Shown here: piece by piece, positions 1-10,278 of the stretch
How positions within the stretch are numbered: the first letter of the stretch is position 1
How the letters are laid out: each line of letters begins with the position of its first letter
Assembly: GCF_026151205.1 (NCBI RefSeq)
Contig: NC_087074.1
Coordinates: 1,364,001 to 1,428,000, forward strand
Origin: Bolinopsis microptera
Lineage: Eukaryota > Ctenophora > Tentaculata > Lobata > Bolinopsidae
Direction of reading: 5' to 3'
Length of the DNA: 64,000 nt
Made by a program: the position numbers and the translations under genes
The notes under the pieces: model-generated
Told to the model about the DNA's origin: nothing
What the model saw: the letters and a program-made list of their open reading frames with translations, nothing else
Database searches by the model: none

Positions 1-785
1 GACAGACCGGTGATGTCATTAGAGTCTCAGCCAACTGTCATCATACTCATAGGAGACCTGGACAAACTTTAAAGTGTTTCATCAGAAGAGGGATAAAATG
101 AATTGTATTAGGTGGGAATCCTGCACCGTCGATGGCATATTTTGCGACGTTATCTCTGATGTCAAGTTCACCTTAATTAACCCGTTATCAATTTAACATC
201 TTTCGTGTAATTAGTTCAGAATAAAGTTTGTAAGAATGGAAATACTTTAAGCTTTATTAATGGAAAGTTTCACGATGTTCTAGAGTCTACATCATCCATT
301 TAAACAACAACTACATCACAGAATGACTTGATTTTCCGTTAAAAGTAGCTATAAACATTTGTCATGGAGTTGTAGAGGGAGTTATGTGCCTCGCCGGGCT
401 AAAGTAGTGGATGACCTTGCTGTACGGCAAGTTAAACAAGGATCTGAAACTACTAGGTTCCGTACAGACTCAACTCTGCACCCGTGTCAATATGTTCATT
501 ATATGCAAGCCTCTTGATTTATAAAATACATCATGCCCTTAGCGATGTTTTCTTCAAAAATTTTAAAATTTTATCAGATATGTGAATTGTTTGCAATAAC
601 CTATTCTCAAAATATTATGTCACTGTCAACATATTAAAAGAAATATACTGATACTAGATTTGCCCATCCATTGGAATTTCATCGTAAGTGAACGGTTCAT
701 CAATTAGCTTTTAAGTTCGACAGAATTCGAAATGGAACAGATCTGAAAGACTAGATATTAAAAATTCACTGAAACCGCTTAAATC
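1..785. other. No gene recognised
   Basis: AT-rich sequence with no convincing reading frame, splice-bounded exon or repeat. It lies downstream of the small membrane-protein gene that follows on the minus strand. Confidence 0.5.
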
Positions 786-1148
786 TTAAAACCTTCGAGC
801 ACGATCATGATCACTTAGTTTAGAACTCATGGGGCAACGAAAAATAGTTACCAAAAACAGAACTACCGATAATCCAATAAAAAATAGAACTCCTAAAACA
901 ATAACATCGTTTCTCTCTTCATTGTCGATCTCTTTATCAGGCTCTTCCACGATCTTCTCTCCAGTTCCATCCAAAGTTGCAGATCCTTGGTCGGGCTTAT
1001 TTTCGGTGATCTCGTTATTAGACTCCGAATCTAGCCCTTGCAACGGGTCATGCTGATCAGTTTTGCTCAGATTTTCATCAGTTTCTAAGCCAAAACATGG
1101 TTTTAATATCAAAGTGGACCAGGCAAGACAATATAGGAGAAAAAACAT
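786..1148 (-). CDS. Small type I membrane protein, 120 aa, unknown family
   Basis: The frame is open above this ATG only through a non-ATG codon, so the start is placed at 1148, where a hydrophobic leader begins (MFFLLYCLAWSTLILK). The order is: signal peptide (about residues 1-20), an acidic Asp/Glu/Asn-rich extracellular stretch without cysteines (about 21-78), one transmembrane helix (about 80-102, VIVLGVLFFIGLSVVLFLV) and a short basic tail ending RARRF. Signal peptide plus one helix plus a basic stop-transfer tail predicts a plasma-membrane protein with its N-terminus outside. I do not recognise the family. It appears single-exon, but an upstream 5' exon cannot be excluded. Confidence 0.5.
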   Translation of the reverse strand: MFFLLYCLAWSTLILKPCFGLETDENLSKTDQHDPLQGLDSESNNEITENKPDQGSATLDGTGEKIVEEPDKEIDNEERNDVIVLGVLFFIGLSVVLFLVTIFRCPMSSKLSDHDRARRF

Positions 1149-1690
1149 CGCCCAACAATAATTTAAATAGCTATGAAGTAAGACATGACTACTGCGGTAG
1201 TCATGTTTCAAATGTATTGTTTCATATGTACTGTATCAAATGTATTGCGGTGTTTACATCGACTTAATCATTTTTTAAATGAGTTTAACACACATAAAAC
1301 GCATCAGCGTTGAAGTGCCATTTTTCAATATGACGTTCACGTCCTCCGGACCCGGACCTGCTCTCTGTATGAAGATTATCAACACCGCGTTAAATTATTA
1401 TATTCGCACTTATTTCTTTTTCGATAAAGATGTGCCGAAGTTCAATTTTAATAATTTTTTAAATTTAAAGAACATTCTTGCACAATAGTTATTTTTTACT
1501 GATGTATAGTCAATATAGGAGTGTTAGGGCTCTCATTTACAAATTTTTGTTTAATTTCTATTTAATACATAACAATAATTTATGCTGATCAGTTTCGCTC
1601 AGAATTCCATTAGTTTCAAAGCCAAAATATCTTACTATATATATAGCGTTACGATATGTATTTATATCTGTTGTTAATCGAAACAAGGAA
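1149..1690. other. Intergenic; holds a degraded copy of part of the membrane-protein gene
   Basis: Bases about 1578-1630 closely resemble about 1050-1105 inside the preceding gene (shared words tgctgatcagtt and gctcagaat/gctcagatt). This is a short duplicated fragment without an open frame. A 69-codon plus-strand frame at 1279-1488 has no family features and is not called. Confidence 0.4.
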
Positions 1691-1697
1691 GATATAA

Positions 1698-2486
1698 TTG
1701 GAAATCAGGTGCTCAGGGACATTGTGTAACCAATTGTGGTTTGTGGATAAGTTAAGAGATATAAACTGTCTTTTCGTTAACCTGGAGGGGCTATTGACAG
1801 ATGCTAGCCTCATAAGAGAGACAGCGAAGTTCCTGGTGAGAGCAAACAGCAGGCGTTTCCTGAAGAAGGAAGTCACTAAGAAGGAAGTCACTAAGAAGGA
1901 AGTCACTAAGATGGAAGTCACTAAGAAGGAAGTCACTAAGAAGGAAGTCACTAAGAAGGAAGTCACTAAGAAGGAAGTCACTAAGAAGGAAGTCACTAAG
2001 AAGGAAGTCACTAAGAAGGAAGTCACTAAGAAGGAAGTCACTAAGAAGGAAGTCACTAAGAAGGAAGTCACTAAGATGGAAGTCACTAAGAAGGAAGTCA
2101 CTAAGAAGGAAGTCACTAAGAAGGAAGTCACTAAGAAGGAAGTCACTAAGATGGAAGTCACTAAGAAGGAAGTCACTAAGAAGGAAGTCACTAAGAAGGA
2201 AGTCACTAAGAAGGAAGTCACTAAGAAGGAAGTCACTAAGAAGGAAGTCACTAAGAAGGAAGTCACTAAGAAGGAAGTCACTAAGAAGGAAGTCACTAAG
2301 AAGGAAGTCACTAAGAAGGAAGTCACTAAGAAGGAAGTCACTAAGAAGGAAGTCTCGAAGAAGGAAGTCACTAAGAAGGATCCGCTGAAGGCCAGCTGTA
2401 AAGTCCCCGCTACACCTCAACAGGACTCATCTGCGGAGTGCGGATACGTGACGGCCAAGTTGAACTTAAAGTTAATTAGAAACTGA
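1698..2486 (+). CDS. Possible repeat-protein exon (KKEVT repeats), doubtful
   Basis: The open frame is about 262 codons: a 50-residue unique lead (contains RDINCLFVNLEGLLTD), about 34 copies of Lys-Lys-Glu-Val-Thr with a few Lys-to-Met changes, then a 40-residue unique tail ending NLKLIRN before a stop. No ATG precedes the repeats, so if coding it must be an internal or terminal exon. The 15-bp unit is a multiple of three, so both strands stay open through the array and openness is weak evidence. The tail with two cysteines and the conserved frame across the array are the only hints of coding. It may be a minisatellite in non-coding DNA. Confidence 0.25.
   Translation: MEIRCSGTLCNQLWFVDKLRDINCLFVNLEGLLTDASLIRETAKFLVRANSRRFLKKEVTKKEVTKKEVTKMEVTKKEVTKKEVTKKEVTKKEVTKKEVTKKEVTKKEVTKKEVTKKEVTKKEVTKMEVTKKEVTKKEVTKKEVTKKEVTKMEVTKKEVTKKEVTKKEVTKKEVTKKEVTKKEVTKKEVTKKEVTKKEVTKKEVTKKEVTKKEVTKKEVSKKEVTKKDPLKASCKVPATPQQDSSAECGYVTAKLNLKLIRN
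1863..2376 (+). repeat. 15-bp minisatellite, about 34 copies
   Basis: The near-perfect unit aagaaggaagtcact is repeated head to tail, with a scattered aagatggaagtcact variant and one agtctcg variant near the end. Variants are interspersed, which suggests repeated local duplication of blocks. Confidence 0.95.
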
Positions 2487-3340
2487 ACTAGGAACCGACC
2501 GGGTACCCGGCTGAATCCAGCTTAAATATCCAGGTCCAGTTCCGGACTCCGGTCCGGTTTCCAAGAATTTGGCCGGATATTCAACCGGAAGTTTCTTTTT
2601 TATATGTTCCTGAAATAAAAAAATCCTTGCTAAGGGGCATCCAGTCAATGCTTTCAGTGAACAGTGAATTCATGGTAGATTTTAATCTGTCAGCTACCTA
2701 ACTGCTTAAAACCCCTTTATGTGAGATTCTGTGTAACACAAAGAAGCAGCTATCCAGATCAACGACAAAACATTACTCATGAGCATTGCGAGCAGAGGGT
2801 TCCTGCTTTATTGTGGTAAAAACACAGGCCTTTATGCCATTTAAAAAATACGGACATTATCCTCGGTTAAATCGACGCCACAAACTTGTGAGAGCTGAAT
2901 TTTGGGTTTTACTTTTGTCTTCTAGAGGCAGAGCAATCTCTACGTTTGGTACGCAAAATGCAGTGAATTCTTGAAATGTGCGTTTTGATTTTATCCCAAC
3001 TCTGAGCTCGCTTGAGATAAGGCATGAAGACAGTTAGTCCGGCAGCCAAAACCCCAGACCTACACTGAACTGTTGATATATACGGTTACTCATATTTATC
3101 ATTATGCATGCACATGGACTTTTGGAAAATTGGGAGTTGCATGGTACCTCTAAAAATCTTCTTTTTTCGTATTATTTTCCAATCAGTCTTCACATAGTAT
3201 ATTTCCAGGTACTTTTTCACACTTTTAAGGTTTTTTAGGCTATTTTACACTACACCTTTTTACACTACACTTTTGCCTTTTTTTATGTATGGTGTAAAAA
3301 AGTGTAGCTAGACAGTATAGTAGTAAGTTCAATCCAATTT
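2487..3340. other. Intergenic, nothing recognised
   Basis: No convincing exon. Around 3245-3305 the words tacactacac/acactacact and gtgtaaaaaagtgtag form an imperfect inverted repeat (possible hairpin). Confidence 0.4.
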
Positions 3341-3343
3341 CAC

Positions 3344-3350
3344 TATAAAA
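3344..3350 (+). promoter_or_regulatory. TATA box of the secreted-peptide gene
   Basis: TATAAAA lies 60 bp before the ATG at 3404. The identical box recurs at 3763-3769 in the duplicate, at the same distance from its ATG. Confidence 0.55.
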
Positions 3351-3403
3351 TGGTGGGCTGTTCTTAGTGTTCAATTCTCTCTGTGCAGGTCTATTTAAAT
3401 GCC

Positions 3404-3631
3404 ATGTTAACGCACAAAACCTTGCTACTATCTATATGGAGCATAGTACTCAGCCTTCTAAGGACCAATAACGGACATGGAATCAAGTCACGTGACTCAG
3501 TGAATGGGTTCTATTGGACAGATATTCTGAATAAATCAAGTGCACCTCCCCGGCCCCGGCTACCATTGATGTCAAAAACTTCTACCACAGTTAGACGCCT
3601 CAAATTGCTTATTTCAATTCGACCTAGTTAA
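3404..3631 (+). CDS. Small secreted peptide or precursor, 75 aa, unknown family
   Basis: ATG to stop in one exon. Residues 1-20 are a hydrophobic leader (MLTHKTLLLSIWSIVLSLL), followed by a short basic/polar chain with a proline-rich stretch (SSAPPRPRLP) and a basic C-terminus with no cysteines. A TATA box lies upstream, and AATAAA (3634-3639) directly follows the stop, so the cassette has the layout of a complete compact gene. Single basic sites could be processing points, but no known peptide motif is seen. The ATG was chosen because the leader begins there; upstream in-frame codons are non-ATG. It could be non-coding sequence with a chance frame. Confidence 0.45.
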   Translation: MLTHKTLLLSIWSIVLSLLRTNNGHGIKSRDSVNGFYWTDILNKSSAPPRPRLPLMSKTSTTVRRLKLLISIRPS

Positions 3632-3822
3632 TCAATAAAACATTAAAAGTAAAGTCCCTCTAAGTTAGACTCCCCTGGCCCTAGAGTATCGTGTATTTTA
3701 AGAGGCACAGTATGATGCACTGCCCGTTACTCAGTCTGACTAACAGTCTGCTCATTGTTCACTATAAAATGGTGGGCTGTTCCTAGTGTTCAGTTCTCTT
3801 TGTGTAGGTCTATTTAAATGCC

Positions 3823-4042
3823 ATGTTAACGCACAAAACCTTGCTAATATCTGTATGGAGCATAGTACTCAACCAATAACGGACATGGAATCAAGTCACG
3901 TGACTCAGTGAATGGGTTCTATTGGACAGATATTCTGAATAAATCAAGTGCACCTCCCCCGGCTACCATTGATGTCAAAAACTTCTACCACAGTTAGACG
4001 CCTCAAATTGCTCATCTCAATTCGACCTAGTTAATCAATAAA
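3823..4042 (+). pseudogene. Broken duplicate of the secreted-peptide gene
   Basis: The TATA box (3763-3769), ATG (3823) and AATAAA (4037-4042) are kept. An 11-bp deletion after codon 16 brings a stop at codon 19 (3877-3879). The remainder still aligns with copy 1 to the original stop region. The break suggests loss of function after duplication. Confidence 0.6.
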
Positions 4043-4162
4043 ACATTAAAAGTAAAGTTCCTCTGAGTTTGAGTCTCCTGGCCCTGGATTAACGCGTATT
4101 TTAAGAGGCACAGTAGGTTGCACTGCCCGTTACTCACTCTGACTAACAGTCTGCTCATTGTT

Positions 4163-4723
4163 CACAAGGCTTTGACCAATGGGTCACTTCTTCTAGAGTA
4201 ATTACGCACCGCATACAAGACCCATACTTTAACCAAGCCGAGTAGTTTGCCACCCAACGGTGTCACACCGGCACAGAGTTATAATGTTATTATCCCAACA
4301 CCAGCTCCAATGTTCAACATTACCCGATATATTTCCAATAAGCATGCGATAATGATTATCGCGAAGTACATTAAGTATATAATATAAGTTTAACCTGCCA
4401 AAGCTATAAGAGAGCCATAGCAAGGCTGTCAGGCGAAGTAATGCCATTATTACATGGTGGGTAAAGCCAGCCAGAGGTCTAATTGTGCTTGCTGCTCCCG
4501 TGTCTTAAATTACATTGTTCTAAAAATTAACTTTGTTCTTTATACCCACCGTCGTGTTAGGTGCTGGGATTTTTCTTGATTTCACAAAATATTACCAGTT
4601 TGTCATTTTGTGTCAATTGTGTACAACATCACACAGAAATAACTGCGTGAAGGTCTGATATTTTTCTCATTCTTAGTGATTATACGACTCCGATAGTAGA
4701 TGACAACGCGTGACTGTCACGTG
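4163..4723. other. Presumed upstream region of the lectin gene
   Basis: No exon recognised. The sequence around 4700-4723 precedes the signal-peptide exon and includes a tcacgtga palindrome just before the ATG. Confidence 0.4.
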
Positions 4724-6419
4724 ATGAAGCCAGTGATACTGTTAACACTGTTCATTTGGTTTACAAGTACAGCTCACGCACAACCTTCTAAAGGTAGGGG
4801 AAATATAATGCACATAATGCACAACAGCTTCTAATTAGATATGATATGAACAGAAGAGCGCATGCTAGTCAGGAATCATTGTCTGGTCTAACATAGTCTG
4901 TAAATCTAGCATATTAATAATAGGATGTCATAAATAAAGTTATAAATTTATTTATTTCAGTTCGTGATCAGAAGATAGCAGAGATAACTCCAACAAAAAT
5001 AACAAAAGGATCCGCTTATCTAAATGACGAGGAAAGGTTGAGTTTTGCTGCTGAACATGCAATTGATAAGGATCTCTCAACAGTAGCAGTAACTGTAGGT
5101 AGCGCAGATAACGCAGATAACGGTGCAGTCTGGATAAAGTTAGAGTTTGATAGGACCTACTTTATCCACAAGGTCCTTATCTACTACATGTTCTACACTA
5201 ACTGGTATGATCCAGAGCATTGGTGTGCACAAACTGCAATTAAATTTAGGGACTGTGTCAACAGCGATAACAACGTGGATGTGTCAGTATACCAGGGAGG
5301 GGTAAAACAGAAGTCTTGTGGAACACTCCAACTAACATACGCACTAGAGCAGGCAGACCAGATCTACACACTGATCTGTAACACTGAAGGAGATACTGTA
5401 AAACTCAGTAAGAGTACTGGAAACATAGCGGTCTATGAAATAGCAGTTCAGAGTAGAGGTACTGTTTTTCTAATTATCAAATAATTAAGAAGCCCTTTAC
5501 TTGCTTCAGTGTATTTATCGTGTTTAGTACTACTGGTTACCTGATAGTATCCATAACATTCTATGTGGCCCTGAGCTTGACAAAGTGAATGGAGTATTTA
5601 TTTTTAAACCTCATATCCTCCGTCAAGTGTGCTTCAATGGCCGCTGGTAGAGCTGACTACGAAGTTATGAAAATGACCTTTCCTTCTCAGAATGCGACAA
5701 CTTCGTCAGTTCTGATTTCCCGGGAATGTTGGATCTATCACCGTGGTTACCAGTATTAACAGGAACAGTTCTTACGGTGGAATGTGGCAGATCTCATAGA
5801 TTTGCCGTGGTGTCCGGGGACAAAACCCTGACTTGTGTCCACGGTTAGTACAACACTTGCTTATCTGTTTAGTTACATAATCTATATAATTTACATGATT
5901 TACATAATTTAAAATTATTATTATTATTGCAGTATAACGAAATAACGATAACGATAATTCTTCAGGATCTACCTTCGCCTACTACCAGATTCCTAAATGT
6001 GAAAAAATAGGTAAGTGAGATTAATAAACCATGATTGATCCTTTGATATTTGATACTGTTCATCAAAGACATGAAATAATTGGGAGTTATACTTTGTCTT
6101 TGCATGACCAGTTATCACTGAATTTTCTCCATTCACGCTGTTAATAACATACCAGCTAAGATAAAGAGATAGCCGCCACCTCCTCATCAGAATCCGGGTA
6201 TAATAAGTATAGAATTGTTGTATTTTATATAATTAATTGCACTGTTAATTGCAATGTACGATCTGTTCGTTAAGCTGAGAAACTTTCCACTATTTTATCT
6301 TTCATGTACGCCCATTTAATGCGGCCCTTTAATTGGAAAATTAAGGAGTTCACTTATTTTTAATACTATCCTTTTTAATATCTGTTTCAGAAACCTCAAT
6401 ACTCCATCTTGAGATTTAA
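4724..6419 (+). CDS. Secreted lectin-like protein: discoidin-like plus sushi-like domains
   Basis: Five exons: 4724-4793, 4961-5458, 5691-5843, 5966-6010, 6391-6419. All introns are GT-AG and all are phase 1, giving 264 aa. Exon 1 is a signal peptide (MKPVILLTLFIWFTSTAHAQ). Exon 2 (about 165 aa) reads like a galactose-binding/F5-8C or fucolectin-type beta-sandwich: an AIDKDLST motif, an IKLEFDRTYFIHKV strand pair, and paired cysteines. Exons 3-4 look like a sushi/CCP unit (a cysteine after the splice, ECGRSH, GDKTLTC, YYQIPKCEK). Phase-1 modules are typical of shuffled extracellular domains. It is probably extracellular carbohydrate recognition or innate immunity; the ligand is unknown. The start is set by the signal peptide. 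The mirrored allele differs by several residues, lacks 3 codons in exon 2 and has 3 extra in exon 5. Confidence 0.8.
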
Positions 6420-6497
6420 GAGTAATTTCAGATTAACAGTGTGGAAATATCTTTGGACTACGTATCGTTGAAGTTCATTCTATATCATAATTGAGTA

Positions 6498-7192
6498 CCT
6501 TAGGGCCAAAAAATTTGGGTCACAATAAATTTTGTTACTATAATTTTGGTTTTCCATAATTTTGGGCACAAATTTCGCAAATTTTTAGTCTACAACAATT
6601 TTAGTCGAATTTTTAGACTTTTCGAGACCATGTTCTATTCCATTTATTTGATTTTTCCATCATTAAGCTAGTTTTTTTTTCAATTTCGCATATAAAGTCT
6701 TACTTTATAGTGAACTAAGTACAGACAATGGAACACATGTATTAGAAATTTCCCATGGCCCACGTGCACACCGCGCGCCAAACGGTCACGTGGACAAATT
6801 ATCAACCTCGTGATCCTGTAACTTATATATTACACCATACGCCCGTATTTTGGTAAGGAGGAATATTCTCGATCTGGGAACATTCCAACGAAAGGCCAAC
6901 ATTACATACATTGCATTAGTTACATATCATAGGCCATAGCATACAATTTCTTATTACACGCAGTAGGGACCTGTGTACAGTTAGCGATATTTAATTAACT
7001 GTTTATCATAAACATAATATGATAAAGTCAAAGAATGTAAGCTCAATAAAATTTAATTCATAGATGCTCTATTAAAATTTTGGTCTACTTCAAAATTAGT
7101 CGCCGAAAAATTTAGTCACGTGAAATTTGGTTTACAACAATTTAAGTCAAAAGTTTGACTAAATTTATGGTAGACTAAATTTGTCGTTAAGG
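6498..7192. mobile_element. 695-bp non-autonomous DNA transposon, TA target duplication
   Basis: Flanked by TA (6496-6497 and 7193-7194). Ends are inverted: CCTTAgggccaaaaaattt on the left, and the right end read backwards begins CCTTAacgacaaattt. Inside are many aaattt-rich words. The mirror arm at about 48166 has the uninterrupted site with a single TA. No coding capacity. TA duplication suggests the Tc1/mariner-like group. Confidence 0.8.
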
Positions 7193-7318
7193 TAATCATT
7201 TTATTATGGTATGTAACACGACTTATTTCCTGGGGCCAGAATGTTGCAAATACCTTAAACACTGAATAAAGTTAAATCAATAAAACAACATAACGAAGCT
7301 AGACTCTATAGCGTGTAC

Positions 7319-10278
7319 CTGATAATCAAGAATCATCTGCTCGAGGTGCGTGCTCTTCATGAAGAAGTTGTATTTAGAGCCGGGGTCGGTACTAGCCAGG
7401 AACTTCTTGCTCATTTCCTGGTTCAGGATGCTCACTGGGTTGTTCACCTGAGTTGGGGAGTTAATTGTTAATTGGTTAATTGGTTAAGTGGTGAGCTGAG
7501 ATTAAAGAGGGGGTTTACTAGCTGCATGACATGCTCATAAGGATTATAAGTATTGGTTTTGTGACTGAATAATGGCATTCGAGGGAGTGATCACAGAGTT
7601 TGAGGAATTAGAGTTCGCCTCATGAAGTTTAATGAAGGAGTAAGTAACCTTAAATGTTGCTATTGACCACATATAATTGACTCTAACATTTTTTTTGGAA
7701 ATGAAGCTGTCTTTCACTTTAGTTCTTGTTCCTCTAAAACATAATAATATAGATCTCAGACAAAGGAAACTTATTTTGGTACAAATCCAGTTTAATAATT
7801 GAATACCTTACTCGGGATTATTATGACCGGGATAAAGTGGTGGGTTTAGGGTAATTTCGCCATATTTTTCCCGAACCACATTTTCACCGGTCGTTAATAA
7901 ACCCGCCTACTCAGCTTTTAGGGTTCCCAAGGGGTATGGGTGCTCATATTTTAATCGTTGTCTTATATTCACTAAAGAAGACTATTGGGACACTTGTTGT
8001 AGGTTTTTCGACTTCATTTGGCTAAAATTGCAAAAAATTCACCTTTTTGCCCAATTCTTGTCATATATCCTTATTGTCAAATTTGATTTAAATAGGCCAA
8101 TTTTTAATTTCTTAGGTATTGACTATCTCTACATAATGAAATAGGACTCAAAGTAAAAGTAACAGTTAAATTAAAACTTGAATTAATTAAAACTGATGAA
8201 AGGGATGATCCAGATGAAGATAACGAAGATGATTACAACTTATTGGAAGACTAAACAGCTCTCCCTTTATCTTAATATCGATCTGGTTGTTACGCTTCAA
8301 ATGTTAAAAATTATTTTCCATCTAGTTTGATTAACCACGAGTCATTATTTCTGTCTACTTTCAACAATTATTGATAATTCGACTTGTTTCACAAGTTTTA
8401 GCAATGCGAAAATTTCTAAACTTGTTTATCTCTAATAAGGAAATTTACATCTGAGACAAAATTTTTGAATCTAAAATTGAAAGGTTGGACACCGGTAAAA
8501 TGGCGACCGGGAAAATGTGGTGGGTTTTGAGCAATTTCGCCATATTTTTCCCGAACCATATTTTAACCGGTCGTTAATAAACCCGTCGTAATAATCCCGA
8601 GTAAGGTAATAGTTCAATACCTTACTCGGGATTATTACGACGGGTTTATTAACGACCGGTTAAAATATGGTTCGGGAAAAATATGGCGAAATTGCTCAAA
8701 ACCCACCACATTTTCCCGGTCGCCATTTTACCGGTGTCCAACCTTTCAATTTTAGATTCAAAAATTTTGTCTCAGATGTAAATTTCCTTATTAGAGATAA
8801 ACAAGTTTAGAAATTTTCGCATTGCTAAAACTTGTGAAACAAGTCGAATTATCAATAATTGTTGAAAGTAGACAGAAATAATGACTCGTGGTTAATCAAA
8901 CTAGATGGAAAATAATTTTTAACATTTGAAGCGTAACAACCAGATCGATATTAAGATAAAGGGAGAGCTGTTTAGTCTTCCAATAAGTTGTAATCATCTT
9001 CGTTATCTTCATCTGGATCATCCCTTTCATCAGTTTTAATTAATTCAAGTTTTAATTTAACTGTTACTTTTACTTTGAGTCCTATTTCATTATGTAGAGA
9101 TAGTCAATACCTAAGAAATTAAAAATTGGCCTATTTAAATCAAATTTGACAATAAGGATATATGACAAGAATTGGGCAAAAAGGTGAATTTTTTGCAATT
9201 TTAGCCAAATGAAGTCGAAAAACCTACAACAAGTGTCCCAATAGTCTTCTTTAGTGAATATAAGACAACGATTAAAATATGAGCACCCATACCCCTTGGG
9301 AACCCTAAAAGCTGAGTAGGCGGGTTTATTAACGACCGGTGAAAATGTGGTTCGGGAAAAATATGGCGAAATTACCCTAAACCCACCACTTTATCCCGGT
9401 CATAATAATCCCGAGTAAGGTACTTCATTTACCTGGATGTTGTAATGGTCGAGAAGAAGCGTTAAATCGTTCTTCTTTGTTGATATGGTCTTCCCTTCAA
9501 AGTTCTTCAGTTTGTACTTACTGCCCTGCTTCGTTATTTTCCTCTCCACCAGCACGGCAGATCCATATAGCTGGACATTTCACAATTTAACTTACAATTC
9601 AACAAAAATGGGACTAACTACTAAGTGAAAGTAATACACCGCGCCGTGATACTAATTTTTTAAAACATGAACAACTGTCCAATTTTCATTTCCCCTCAAT
9701 AATAAATAACACAAAAACTGCACTCACCTCAACTTCCCAAGCATCGTGATTATGATTAGAGTTGCAGATTGTGATGGTAACTTGGCCCCAACTCGAACCT
9801 TGCTTGATGAACTCTGTCATGTTTGGAGCTCGGTTTGTAGCGGAACTTTTTCCGCCAAGTCCAATGACAAGCGCCATCAAGATAGCTGATTTACCGCCTG
9901 GTGGTAATGGGATGATTGACTAGCTAATTAATTAATTAATTAGCTAATGGAACATGGTGTTCCTTGTTATCAGTACTCAGAGCGAAAATCTCAATTCGAG
10001 CAATTTAATTCATGAACAAATATTGAAATTACAGTGCTTACTTAAAAATACAACAAAACCAAACTGCACTACAAGATAAACTTACTTCCATTTCTTCCGA
10101 CGACAAAGTTGACGGTGGAACAAAACTCGACCTCAAAAAATGTGTGGCACATAAAGTTCTGAAGCTCAATCTTCATGATCCCGCCGGGGACTAGGGCTCC
10201 CTCTCCCAGCCCCTCAGGGTCTGCTCTACCCCTCTTACTTCCTGGCCCCGGCCTATCGGGGGCTCTCTTCTGGGACAT
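7319..10278 (-). CDS. SMC6: SMC6, first four exons only (N-terminal ATPase half-head)
   Basis: Exons 10278-10086, 9897-9728, 9570-9433 and 7447-7319, all with GT-AG borders and matching phases, give 210 codons. Residues ~35-70 hold the family start ([11 protein letters not shown]...[18 protein letters not shown]) with a complete Walker A (GRNGSGKS) made across the exon 1/2 junction. [14 protein letters not shown] and [17 protein letters not shown] are characteristic of SMC6 rather than SMC5. SMC6 is the DNA-repair SMC of the SMC5/6 complex. The rest (coiled coils, hinge, signature motif, Walker B; normally over 1,000 aa) is not seen, and the lectin gene converges from the other side. Reading past the exon 4 donor gives about 13 more codons then a stop. 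It is either a truncated duplicate, or the remainder lies beyond an intron containing the lectin gene. Both arms show the same truncation. Intron 3 holds two transposons. Confidence 0.85.
7806..8606 (+). mobile_element. 801-bp TA-flanked DNA transposon, copy A
   Basis: Bounded by TA at 7804-7805 and 8607-8608. The ends are CCTTACTCGGGATTATTA inverted. A ~75-bp subterminal motif (with gtggtgggttt, ttcgccatatttttcccg, ccggtcgttaataaaccc) occurs in the same direction near both ends. Copy B lies 13 bp away in opposite orientation and is nearly identical, same length. The mirror arm (47550-47570) has neither, only the two empty TA sites. It lies in SMC6 intron 3. Confidence 0.9.
8123..8254 (+). 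pseudogene. C-terminal coding tail of a lost transposase (in copy A)
   Basis: An open stretch ends in a very acidic C-terminus ([18 protein letters not shown] then stop). There is no start. Codon-like composition and an acidic tail inside an 801-bp terminal-inverted-repeat element suggest a deletion derivative of an autonomous transposon that kept its last ~43 codons. Confidence 0.45.
8620..9420 (-). mobile_element. 801-bp TA-flanked DNA transposon, copy B
   Basis: Same family and length as copy A but inverted. Bounded by TA at 8618-8619 and 9421-9422. Together the two copies form an internal palindrome of about 1.6 kb. The near-identity of the copies suggests recent insertion, one beside the other. 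Confidence 0.9.
8972..9103 (-). pseudogene. C-terminal coding tail of a lost transposase (in copy B)
   Basis: Mirror of the acidic tail in copy A, with the same stop and the same [16 protein letters not shown] ending. Confidence 0.45.

Larger units (their letters stand above)
3341..4162 (+). repeat. Tandem duplication of a whole short gene cassette (about 419 bp unit)
   Basis: Unit 1 (3341-3759) and unit 2 (3760-4162) are about 90-95% alike. Each carries a TATAAAA box, a leader, the small secreted-peptide frame, an AATAAA signal and a shared tail ending tctgctcattgttcac. Unit 2 has an 11-bp deletion in the coding part plus smaller indels. Confidence 0.9.

Noticed and set aside
1279-1488. 69-codon plus-strand ATG frame
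   Set aside because: No signal peptide, domain or duplicate; length is expected by chance in AT-rich DNA.
1649-2420. Minus-strand frames of LVTSF and LLSDF repeats
   Set aside because: Shadows of the 15-bp array; no start context or domain.
8580-8640. Possible CRISPR-like or attachment-site palindrome at the meeting of the two 801-bp elements
   Set aside because: Explained fully by two TA-flanked transposons in opposite orientation.
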